From Cinclus cinclus (taxonomy: Eukaryota > Chordata > Aves > Passeriformes > Cinclidae): a stretch of DNA of 64,000 bases. The position numbers and the translations under genes are program-made. The stretch covers positions 47,151,006 through 47,215,005 of the forward strand of contig NC_085047.1 of NCBI RefSeq assembly GCF_963662255.1. Direction: 5' to 3'. Of this stretch, positions 1-11,247 are shown one piece after another; position 1 is the first letter of the stretch, and each line of letters opens with the position of its first letter. The notes under the pieces are model-generated. The model was not told the DNA's origin. It saw only the letters and a list, made by a program, of their open reading frames with translations, and searched no databases.

Positions 1-2425
1 AAGTATGTCTGATTCATTAAGACAGGAACGTTAATAATTAAGAAGGGGAAAGGATATAAATTAAAATGAAAGAGTTTGAAAAGATTAAGAAAGGAATAAA
101 AAGGACACGAGAAAATCTATGGATAGAAAATTTCAGATATCTCTAAATAAAAGAAAAAAGTAGGAGCTTCTAAAGCCTTTTATATAGGGGGCAACTCAAT
201 AGCTATATTTATTTATAGATAAAAATGTCAGAGATGTTAGCAAAAAGGCAAAAAAATAAATTATATAATTTTATTATATATCAAAGGAAACAGGAGACAT
301 ATTATTATCTATAAATGTTAATTTTTTGCTTTAATGACTGACAAAAATGTTAAACTACAGAAAATGAAATTAGACATTTTGAAATAGCTATTTAAGGTGA
401 GAAGTCTTAACTGCTAGTACTGATATTTCATATGGTTTGTATAAAAAAGAAAATTTCAGAGGTATGGATGAACATTTACTACTGTATCAGGTATTTCTAA
501 ATGTATTGATCTGACACTGATCCCAAGAATAAGTAGAATTAGATTCCAGGAAGGAAAACTGCTAGCATGTGTCAAGTACAATGAGTTTATGAATAACTGG
601 TCAGTCATCAGGGCTATTATAAGATATTTTTATTCTAAAATGTATTTGATTTGATGTCGCACAGCATTTTAATGGAAAAAATGAGAAAAGATAAAAAATT
701 CATTAAGTGAACACATTTTAAAATGTAATTGGAAGCAGGCAAATTATTATTAGTGTATGTGTTTATCTCTGCAGAGAGCCTCTAGAGGTAAGTCATTAAC
801 CTTCTTTCATTTCAGAACTCATGCTTGTAGCTTGAATGAAGAACTAAAAGCACTCCTGAAAAAGCCCCACCACAAGAAAGAGATAGAAGATGTCTGTAAA
901 GATTAGGGGAGAGCTAAGTAATAGTGCTGTTATATCACTGGGGATGGGATTTCTCTTACATCCCACTGTCAGTAGCCATAACGTTAGGTGTGAAATCTGC
1001 ACTGATTGTACGGCTCTGTAGAGTGAAAGGAGAGTTATTGGCATCTAAAGGAGACAATCCATCCCATGTTGCCATGTAAAAAATATGTGAGGAAGTGTCC
1101 TCAGGAAGTACCTGTGACTTTCTGGTGGCTCTCAGAGGAAGCTATGTGGCTAAAGAAAGGGACTTTGGCATGGTTGAAGGTAGGTGAGACAGACATTACC
1201 CAACACAGAATTATCTGTATCACTTAACCAAGCACAAGTAATAATATAGCCTTCAACATGACCAGCTGTAATGGTCTGTGTCTAAAGCCATAGAATAAAA
1301 ACATTATATAAGAAAATCCAGTGTATTTTTTAGAGAAGAGGCTCAGAGACACTTGAGGGTCATGGTTGTCTATATATATGAAGCCATGATCAAAACAGTA
1401 TGTGCTAATAAGTGTAGCATCAGGGAAAGAGTCGGGAGGGCACAACTTTTTTTCTTCTACAGCTGGCTCTGATGTGAATGATGTTGGGATGTAAAACTTA
1501 GTTATGGTTGCTAGTCTTCAAGAAGAATGTTGAATAATTGGGGAAGCAAAAGCAACAAGAAAGATTAGAGGATTATAGAATGATCCAAGAAAAGCAACCT
1601 TTTCAGCTGACTGGAGACATCCTGTCATGATGGCTTGCTCATAGTCACTTATGCACCCAACTTGTGAAAAACATCTGATGGAAGCAATTCAGAGTAACAT
1701 TCACACAGTATGGACCAGGTGGTAAAAAGTGAAGCATAAAGAACTCAGTTCAACATTCATACGGAAAACAAGCTTTCCTATGAATGATATGGAAATAAGG
1801 CAGCCTGAAATTATGTGCCATTGCATGTTCACGTATTTTTTTTCCATCACAAAGAACCCACATATTGATAAATTTCTCTCACCACTAAAACTGGGAATGG
1901 GGAGTTTGGAAGGAATGTACTTTTCTTGGTTTCTAGCACTTGATTGCCGCTGTGATCATCACTCTAAATAGAGTGTATTCTTATAAGAGGAATTCTAATA
2001 AATATTTCAATGTGTTAAAGATACCTAACTAATCAGTCAAACATCCTAGGGGCTCAGAGTCACAGAAAAAGTGTCATTCATTCTGGTACTCATGGAATTA
2101 CCTTTTCTTAAGCAATAAAGTCTAGCTCCAATACAAGAATGACAAATTAATTTAGTCATAAAAGTGGGAAGGCATATACCATTGTTTAAGGAGAAAATCA
2201 GGGTGAATGAACGCAGAAACATTTTGTGACCATAGTATCTCCAAGCAATAAACAAACCTGGGTTTTTCTGTTTGTTCGTGGACAAAACCACATGTTATTC
2301 TCCTTGTCATAGTGACTTCAGTACTTTCTAAGGTTTTTTGGCCTCCAGTGGTCAACTTACTGCATGCTAAACTTCAGAATATCATGTTAGATAAAATGAT
2401 CTGGGATTACTTGTTTTTTAAAAAC
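1..2425. other. AT-rich non-coding stretch, no recognised gene
   Basis: I see no protein-coding, RNA or repeat signature that I recognise. Open frames are short (at most about 80 codons), lie on both strands and resemble no known family. The first 800 bases are especially A/T-rich with many short A runs. A strong 3' splice-like motif followed 13 bases later by GTAAGT lies at 773-793 and is treated as a finding. The stretch could be intergenic or intronic. Confidence 0.6.
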
Positions 2426-2455
2426 ATTATTATCATTATCATTATCATTATTATT

Positions 2456-2494
<39 letters not shown>
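2426..2494. repeat. (ATC/ATT)n trinucleotide microsatellite
   Basis: A trinucleotide run starts as mixed ATT/ATC units and becomes about a dozen pure ATC (CAT) units at the right end. The mixed left part looks like an older, interrupted segment and the pure right part like the actively slipping end. One plus-strand frame through it reads as a long isoleucine run. That is a by-product of the repeat and not evidence of a protein. Length polymorphism between individuals is expected for a pure run of this size. Confidence 0.95.
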
Positions 2495-4900
2495 TCCTCT
2501 CCAATTTACCCCCTCTTAGAAAAACTAGACCAAAGAGTAACAAAGACTGAAGTTTATAATGTCCATATGAGTAGCTGGTCCATTGAGATGGTTTTGTGAT
2601 ATGATGACAGTTAAGTAAAAGGTTTCCTTTATTCCTCATGCCACTGTTAAGTATGTTCAAGGTTGTTTTTCTACCACATGCAATCTTATCTAGCTTTTCA
2701 CTTATTTGTCAAAATTCATCAGTGAAATGTGGGGATGCTTTTGTTTTGTGGAAGAAAGCAGTTTTAAGGGGTCTGTCTGAGTTCAAGAGCTAATTATGGT
2801 GTGTTAAACCTAGTGGTTGTCTGCCTTATTCTCTAAGGGTGTTATGAAAAACTAAACTTTTTCCAATATTAATACACTTTAATAGTTTTTCTCCTTGGTA
2901 GAATGGACATAAGACTGCAAGTTTCTTCAGAGTTGGAAAGAATTTCTTATGTCCTCAATGTTCAGTCTAGTAAGTACCTGTATGAACTCATCACTACTAT
3001 GTGGGAATAGATGTCCAAACATTCTTCAGATTTGCCTATGAGTGTATGAAAATTGTTAAGAGCCTGCAAGGCTGGGCAAGAAACCCTGTTGGAAAGGGAA
3101 TGTTTTTACTCTGGGCAATAGGGCAAAGGTTGATCAACCCTTGGTTGCACTAGCTCTTCTCCTGGTGAATTATGCACACAGCCAGAAGAGTCAGTTAAGA
3201 AAAATGCATGCCAAAAATAAGAATAAAAATTGAAAGACATAGAAAGGGCCTGAGGATCTGGTGAAGCTAGTAAAGAAGGCAAGCAAAAAAGGTCATGTAC
3301 ATGTAATGTATGTAATGGGTCTAGAAAAAAGATGGCACAGCTGGGAACTTAATTTCTTCCTGCCAGTTCCTAGCTGCTGTCATAGCACTTTTGTGTTACT
3401 GACAGGAGGGATAATTTAAAGCAAACAACTTTTGTTGGAAGATCAGATCAGCACGTCACTACTTTGGGAGTGGCACATTGCAAATTTGGCCTGAAACTCC
3501 CTTTTCACGTTTCCTGTGTTGTGTAATATGCTTTGTAGTCCAAGCCAAAGATCTAGGGTGCTACCTGTATACCATCAAAAACCATACTGATCTGTATCGG
3601 AATTCATGAATGCAGACATATTTTATATATATATGTTCCCTATAAATGAGTCAATCATATACTTCCTTTTAGTTGTGCAATATTGCTCCCACAGCTTGCT
3701 CCCAGTTCTATGCACATTTGTAACATGTTGGCTAGAACATATATTGAGCACTCTCTTTGAAAAACACAGTGTAAAAGCAAAAGATTCTTGGTTGGAATAA
3801 GGTTTTGGTGGTGAAAGTGCAGATGGGAAGGTAGCAAGTACAGGAGAGTGGCACTCAATGTATCTTCTCTGCTTTTATTTTCATTGCAGTGATGTCAAGG
3901 CCAGGGGTGCTCTTTATTTTTGGCATAAGTAGGGATAGTCCTGATGTTAACTTTTTACTGTATTACAAATATAACCTCACTTTCCTTATTTTCTAGTTGG
4001 AACAGTTGTACATACTACAATGGAAAAGAAGAAAACTCCTCTAAGGCCAAAGGCTGCTGAAGAGAGATTCTCCAAGAGATATTGCTCAGCATTGTAGTGT
4101 CTATGAGCTACTATATTGCTATAAAGTTATTGCTAATTTGACTTCCTCTGCACAAACCAGCCCTGCTAGCCTTTGAAAATTTAAAGTAGGTTTGAATAGG
4201 TTCAGCTTGCAATAATTCAGCTGAAAGCAATAGTTTAATTAATCTTATTTTAAAAACAGTGAAACAGAAGTTAATTAAAATGTAAACAATGGTCTGTATT
4301 GTTACTGACAACTTTAGAAAAAAGAATCTTAGAAATTCTTTGTGTAATGCTTTTTACCCGACTACCCTCAGAGGAGAGAATGGTTTTTCAGCAGATCACA
4401 TTACCCAACCAACCTTTCTTTCACTTTTAAATGAAATACACTCTTTGCTTCTTCCAGTGCAGTGCAGCTGGGCGAACTGGAGCCAGTCAAAAGCTGTTCA
4501 CCAGGGAGGTACCTGCTACCAGGAGGCTGCTAGACAAGAAACACTGAGGAGAGTGGCTGGAGCCCCTGGAGCAACCAGAACATGGTGTGTCTGAGAGCAC
4601 TGGGAAGAGAGAAACAGATGACCTGGAAAGTCAGAAGGCAGAAAAAAATGTCAGTCAGTGAGAAATGATTAACAGCTCCGTCCACTTTATGCCAAGGACA
4701 GAGGGTTCTCTCAAGCATTCTTGTGCAGTCCTGGCTGTCATCTGAAACATGCTGAGTAACAGAAGCAGTCCGGTGTATGGGCCTGGTCCAGAACTAGCTA
4801 AGCTGAGGAAAAAGATTCTGGAGGTTGGGATTGGGCCCCTGTTAAAGGGGCATTGTGTTCGTGTTTTTCATGGTTGATCTTGTTATTCCTGTTCTTCATT
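2495..4900. other. Unique-looking non-coding stretch, nothing recognised
   Basis: No gene, RNA or transposon signature recognised. Base composition is ordinary for the window. A slightly more GC-rich patch lies around 4450-4760, with overlapping short open frames on both strands (101 codons plus, 62 codons minus) that match nothing I know. A short alternating AT run sits near 3625-3640. Confidence 0.55.
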
Positions 4901-4937
4901 AAAAAAAAAAAAAGAAAAAGGAAAAAAAAAAAAGAAA
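4901..4937. repeat. A-rich tract
   Basis: Thirteen consecutive A, then A/G-interrupted A runs. I looked upstream for a retroposed mRNA that could own this as a poly(A) tail and saw no polyadenylation signal at a sensible distance and no recognisable coding remnant. I call it a simple A-rich tract. Confidence 0.9.
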
Positions 4938-6659
4938 TACATGCCAAATAGGTGTGGCAAAAAAAAATTCTGGAATTTATAAGCCTGAGGGGGAAGAAGA
5001 ATCTTGCCAAGTTATCTTCCTACCTCACCGTTGAATTACTGCATAAATATGTGTCTTCTAATTTAGTATAAGCTCAAAATATCTATGAATGCAACAAAAG
5101 TCAAATTTAAGGGAAAAAACTTACAGTAGTGAAAATAACATATAACCAGTCATGAGACTGACAATAGATTTTATATTTGGCTTCTTCCTTTGTGGTGTCT
5201 GAGTAAGCCAACTCAGATTAGCAGGGTATGTTACACCTATTACCTGAAATGATTTTGTGGCCCACATCAAAAGCTGTGAGGGAAAAATTGCAAGTGACTC
5301 TTGTTGTTCACGTAGAAAAGTGGGGTTTTCAGTAAAGACATAAATGGATCCATGGAAAGGTTTAATTCCCCAGTGTCTTACTAATGATGATGTTTTGAAA
5401 CTGCAAGTAAGAAATCAGCCTTAGGGACTTTCTACAGCAAAAACATGTAATTATATACAAGAAAGGGTATGTTCTCATAGACTATTTTTTTTTCTCTGCT
5501 ACACATGCTGACACCACTTGTTTGTTTACATTCAATTGTTTCAAGGTATGTGTGGAAATTATTATTATTAATAATAAATATTGTCATCAAAGCACCATTG
5601 TCACTTTTCAAATTAATCTACTGCACAGTAATGGAACCAGAGAATAGAGAAATTCAGTGACTTCTTGAACTAAACTGTAATTCCCACGACTGAGTTCTGG
5701 GCTGTGTTTGTAAATGACATTTTAGTCTCTGTATAACCTGTAGCAAACAACAAAGTGCTACTGACCCAACTGTAATTCAGGAGTGAGACAACAGGCATGA
5801 AAACTCACTCCTAGACCTTGAGGGATTATAGTAAGCAGAGCTATTGTGTAAGTAAACACTAAAACACAGCCAGCTTCCTGCCAGTGCTGTAAAACCCAAA
5901 TAATGATTCAGTCCTGTTACACCTGTAGCCCTTTTGTTTGCATTCCTGGAGAAATTGCTGCGATAAGTTGTTTACACGGGTCCCAGGGAGAGGTTTTATT
6001 TGGACATGAAGGTAAGGAAACAAGATTTCTTGTCCAGATGGCTTTGGCCTTAGTGTCCCAGGCTGACAGCCAGTCATGATTTGGACTTGGGACATCACAG
6101 GTGCCAAGACTGGTGGAGAGAAAGCAGGATAGAGCTCAGCCTGACCACCTATAGGTAAGTGACCATGCAGCACAAATTATAGCTGTGAGAAATTGTGATT
6201 AAGTTTTGCAAATAGTGCTGCCCACAATTACCTTAAGCCTGACCTCTTTTGCAAAGGTCAGTGAAGGGGGAAAGTGCACATGCTTGAGATTTAAACACAT
6301 GGGGCCTAAAGATTTTGTAGAGCATGTTAAAAAGTAAAAGGACATGTTTTTTATTCACCGTGGTGAAGATGAAAAAAAATTCATGTGTATGATATATCCT
6401 AGAATAGATTTTATGTGCATGGTCAGGCTAAACTCAGGGAAAACTACAAGGCAAAACATGATTTATAGTGACTGGTATTTTAACTCCTCCAATCCTCACA
6501 GAATGATTTTCTTCAAGTGAATTCATTAAGTTCTCCTTCATCCAAGTTCTCCAGAAATGCTAGTAATGATGGCAGCCGCATGTGTGAATTCTTCTGCCAA
6601 AGGAATCGATTTATTTAACCATATTTAAAGAAAGGACCTGGATCAGACATCCTCTGGGT
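4938..6659. other. Non-coding stretch with a small ATT repeat
   Basis: Nothing gene-like is recognised. A short ATT/AAT run occupies about 5558-5580. A minus-strand open frame of 104 codons (5859-6173) has no recognisable domain, and its composition gives no reason to call it coding. An AG|GTAAGT junction at about 6153 resembles a splice motif but has a weak pyrimidine tract. Confidence 0.5.
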
Positions 6660-6706
6660 GTGTCTTTCCATCTAAATTATTTTGTGTTGTATGATTCTGT
6701 GATTGT
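6660..6706 (+). mobile_element. CR1 LINE 3'-tail remnant (very short)
   Basis: The plus strand reads like the end of an avian CR1: a decayed 'cccttccaacctaaattattctatgattc' pattern, here visible as tctttccatctaaatta followed by tgtatgattctgtgatt. The ATTCTRTGATT-type unit is the CR1 3'-terminal repeat. Only about 45 bases remain recognisable, so family assignment is tentative. Upstream sequence (6540-6660) may be older CR1 but I cannot align it. Confidence 0.45.
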
Positions 6707-9700
6707 TGCACAGCACTACACAGATTAGTTAGAATGGAATTAAGATGACGAAGTCACTCATGGAACACAAAAATTAAAGACTTGTGGCAAATAACTTTTA
6801 CTTAACAGAGCTATATTAAGTTCATTTCTATGTTTATCAGTTTGCAAAAGCAACCTGCAATAATAATGGTAGTGATAATGTCATTTACACAGGATATAGT
6901 ATATGCCTACTCTTGTTTCAATTCTGAGTGAACTCCTGCGATTAGATAGAAAACTGAAATAATAATTGGTAAAGAGAAGCACAGCCCAGATCTCTTGCAG
7001 GAGTTAGCTGATCACTACAAAGCAAGGTTTTCTTAATCTTAACTATCAGAATTAATTTTTCCACAGCAATTTGTTTCTCATCTCATTTCAGCTGGTAAGT
7101 ACGTGTTTGGTAAACTTCACTTTCTCTGAAATCCAGACCCCTGTTTGTGATAGCAAATTAAAAAACTTGCAAGTAAACATTATTTTAGAAAGAATGTGCT
7201 ATTTATGTTTGCATACAGAGCTTAGCACTACAGAGTTCAGGATGTGAGCAGTACCTTTGCTGCATTCCAAGTGATAACCTGATTAAACAGAGAAAAGTGA
7301 ATGGAAAGCTTACTTTTTTTTTTTTTTTTTTGTCTTCAGCTGACTTGACAACAACCAGTGAGCAATCCTGGATGAGTGAGCTATGTTACTTCAATTTCTG
7401 TAGGTAAGAAAGAAAATGAAAATTAGTTATGCAGATCAGAGTCATGGTGTTGACAGGTGATCAAGTGTAAATAGTAAGGCTGCTGGGTAGAGGCTTTGGC
7501 TTCAGATCATATACCTGATCCAGATTATTCCAGCCTTTTAAAATGGGCTTCTTATTCTCATGTAGAGATGTTTTCCTGTAAGACTTCTGGGTCTGGTCCA
7601 GAAAGAATCAGAAATGAGACACACAAGAGAAAGTAATGTCCCGAACCCTCAAAAGTATCAGATGAAGACTAGATTCAGAGGACAATAAAAGACAGATGGA
7701 TTTTCCATGTATGGATGATCAGGACACCAGATGGGGAAAGCATTTTTCTTCGGTGAATCCAAAGGAATGCTTCCTAAATGTAGATTGCCTATTGAATATA
7801 ACACCAGGCCCTGAGTAGGATGTGTAATATATATGTAAAAGGAATGCAATATATCTTGGAATTAGAAGGCCAAGGCACAGTCTCTCAATGATTCAATCAT
7901 GTGAAAAGCCCTAAGAGACAACCAAACAATTGGGAAGCATTAATATGTCTGGCACAGCAGTTGTTAACATGTAAGATGGGAGCCAGACTAGGATTTCTTT
8001 GTTGCAGATACACAAGTTGTTCCTCTGCTTCTCTATTCTTGTCTTTATTCCAGCTCTTGTCCTGTCATTGCCAAAAGTATTCCCCATCTGTTCTGCCATC
8101 CCTTTTCATAAAACAGTCATGTGAAGGAGGACTCCTGCTTTTCAAGATTCTGTGATGATTTTGGTGACTTGTCAATTCTGCTTCACATGGAAAACCTGTG
8201 CATATCCTTGCCAAACACCAGACTTTGTGCACACCTTCTCTTCTATTTTTAATCTTTATGTCAGATTAAAATCACACTAAGTGTTTCAAGACACTTTTAT
8301 ATCTGACTGGTTTTATTTGCCTATATGCAAAGAGCTCATTGCGGTCCAGCCCAAATTTGAATCTGGGGAAGCAATTTAATGATGGGCAGTCTTGTAGAGC
8401 ACCTCATGAGATCACCATCTATATAACAAGAAAATATGGAAGATGGCAAAGAGATGGTAAAGAGAAGTTTGAAACAAGGACTTGGAAGGGTCCTTGATCT
8501 TAAGAAATGCCATATCAGCTCAGATAGTAATTGAAGATGGAGGCAAGGAGTGGTTATGGATGTCCATTTTGTCCCCATCTGTGTGGTGTTTCTCCATGAA
8601 AGAATGCTTGGTATCTGGTACTCCTTGGAGTTTATGCATCTGCTCCATTTATCTGGAAATGCAAAGCAGTGCCTCAGCTTTGAGGCCCTGGCATAGATGG
8701 GACATAAAGGTGCCACTTCACTGAGAAGGTGACAATCAAAGATCAGAAAAGCAGAGAGGTCCAAGAATCAGGCAGAGGACAGCTCACCACCCTGCTGTGG
8801 CAAGTCCAATACTGTAAGTGTTCAGCATAGAAGCCTAGCCTTTGTGCCTGAATGGTACTTGGGGACTGTGAAGCAGGGGAATGTGAGAATGGTAAAAAAT
8901 CCCAAAAAGGCCTTTTAGAGTTGTGATTATGTGGAGTCAAAATTCCACTGTCAAATGTCAAAATTGCCAGTGTCATATAGTCTGGAGCCACAATGATAAA
9001 TAGGTTTAGGTGGAAGTGCTGGAATCCTATCAGTCATGCTGCTAAAACTACTCCTGCCTGCAAGGACATCAAATTTTATTTGGAATGACAAAGATATTAG
9101 GAAATATCTTCTTTTGCACTTGTCAGTGAAGTGAAGGACACATGGAAATCACACATTGGAAAAGAAAGTGGACAAGACATATTCTTGTAAGCAGAAGACA
9201 AGGTGTCTATAAGAAGGTGGTGATAAAGAACGGGGCATTGTGATGTCCCTTTACCCTCTCAATTACCTGAATTAGCAGGGACAGTAAAAAGATCCTAAGG
9301 AGTAGATGGTGATTTTTTCCTTTTGATTTGTTATTAGGAAAGGATTCAATATGTAAATATTGATAGTGAGAGGTAGGATAGATGCGATGACTGAGGAAAC
9401 TCAGTGCCTACCCTTCCCAAAAGAAATTAGGGTGGTTGCAAGAAGAGAATGTCAGCGGTCTGATGAGGAGAGGAGGTAAAAAAGTGTGAGAGCTGCTGTT
9501 AAACTCACAGTAGCTGCCCCTGGACAGAAAAAATTCCCCAAAGAGGTGTGATTCAGCTTCTGGGGAAAGTCCTGCGAAAAGACTGTAAATTTTCCTTAAG
9601 GTTATAGCTTTGGGTTAGCCAGCTGCTCTGTGATGGAACCTGAGCCGGCCAGGGAACAATGTGCAGCAGCTGGAAATGAGAAGCAATTGTCTGTAAAGGG

Positions 9701-11209
9701 TGTGTGGTTCTCAATTCAGACAGGGATACCACAGTACCAGGGTGCTCTGCAGATTAAAGCATTAATTTTGCAGCCATCCAAATGAGACAGAAATAGGGAT
9801 CTGATCTGAACTTTTCCTCCAGGATACCTGTATTGCAGAATTATCTGGAAGGAGACTTCTGCAATGTGTTTGTGAATGGACCTAAGCTGAAATACTTATT
9901 CCCAGGGTATGTGAACCCCTTGGGATATATCAGATTTGTTCAGGTTAGGGAATTCCCTGTTATTTTCATAGTGAATAAAGCAAAATGAATTCAAAGGACA
10001 CCAAGAGTTAAATCACATTAAAATCTGAATTCACATGCCTTGATCAAACTCTTCCTTCAGTTTTAACTTTCTGGAGCTAGCTGGCTATCCTATGCCAGTC
10101 AGACACTTTCCAGCATGAGTCACTATGGTTTCCAAATTCTTCTTTCCCAAATAAAAATGAAAAATTCCAAATGTCTTACAGTTTTTTTCTATAGAAAAAT
10201 GGGACAGACCATCAAGTGCATATAGTAGAATAATTGTTTTCTATTTCCTTTTACATCCCTAGTCTAGACAAGAGGTACTATGATGAACCTTGCCTTTGCT
10301 GCCAATACCAACAGCACTTAGTGGTCTTGTTACCTCACGCCTGGCTAATTCCCAAGGACAGTCATAGCTAATGAGTAGCCCTTTCAATGGCCATTCCAGC
10401 AATTCATCTGGGCTACCCTTCCAAACAGCATGGAGAATTCTTGAGAGAGAAGATCTTTTGTACTGGGCAATGTTTCACTCACTGCATTTAAATAAGAAGG
10501 GCAGTAAGGTTGTAAAGATTTATATAAATGAGAGCATTGTGCACTGGAAAGGAGATTGGTATATTTGATCTCAGCTGTTATTGATTTACCTTTTCCACAT
10601 GATAACATTCATTAGGCAGGGTAAGTAAAGGCTGGGGTGTTCCATTTCAATTATCTATGGTTAAAATACAGACATTACACAGGGTGGAGCATCAGTCTAG
10701 TTTCAGTGGGCTGAAGTGTGAAAACATTTTCCTACCAAGTCATTACATAGGATGACATGACTTTTTTGAATCCTTTCCTGTCTCCTACCCATCCACCCCA
10801 CCCCTTTTTATGTTTTTATGTATTTTTCATTGTTTTTTAATATCTGTGTTTCTGGTCAAGGGAGCTATTCCGCCACTTGAAATTTCCTGATACTTTCACT
10901 GCTGCTGATGCTCTCTTGCCATGTGTAAAGCACAACAGTGCTGGTGAGACACTGGTCTCCCTGCCTGACACCTGGCTCGTACCAGCGTCCCAAAAGGTTC
11001 ATAGATTTATTAGTGCAACCTCCTGTACCTAGGAGTGACTCTGTTGTTGGAAGAGTTTGGACTAGGGAATCTCCAGGGATCTGCAAAGGAACCAATGGCC
11101 TCTGTTTCCCCACAGTGTAGTTACAGAATATGGCTGTTGAACCATTTTGGTCCAGAGAACCAAGTACTTTCAAAATAAAATTCTCTTATTTTAAAGGAAA
11201 ACTAAGAGT
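6707..11209. other. Non-coding stretch, no recognised gene
   Basis: Contains a T18 tract at 7314-7331. The longest open frame is 142 codons on the minus strand at 8336-8764. It has no motif I recognise and is overlapped by an 80-codon plus-strand frame, which is usual for non-coding DNA of moderate GC. Two splice-like motifs (7090-7100 and 7403-7408) are discussed as findings. The segment 9560-9800 is somewhat richer in complex sequence and could be conserved non-coding DNA, but I cannot test that here. Confidence 0.5.
7314..7331. repeat. T18 homopolymer
   Basis: Eighteen consecutive T directly followed by gtcttcag, so it reads like a strong polypyrimidine tract ending in AG. No adjacent exon-like sequence is recognised. 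If read on the other strand as a poly(A) tail, no retroposed gene is visible next to it. Confidence 0.95.
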
Positions 11210-11247
11210 AACAACAACAACAGCAACAATAGCAGCAGCATCAACAA
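11210..11247. repeat. Imperfect (AAC/CAG)n trinucleotide repeat
   Basis: Five AAC-type units grade into CAG/CAA/AGC units and end in tcaacaag. It is an interrupted, probably old, trinucleotide array. No coding context supports reading it as a polyglutamine or asparagine tract. Confidence 0.85.

Noticed and set aside
2312..2599. Plus-strand frame with a polyisoleucine run
   Set aside because: Produced by the (ATC)n microsatellite.
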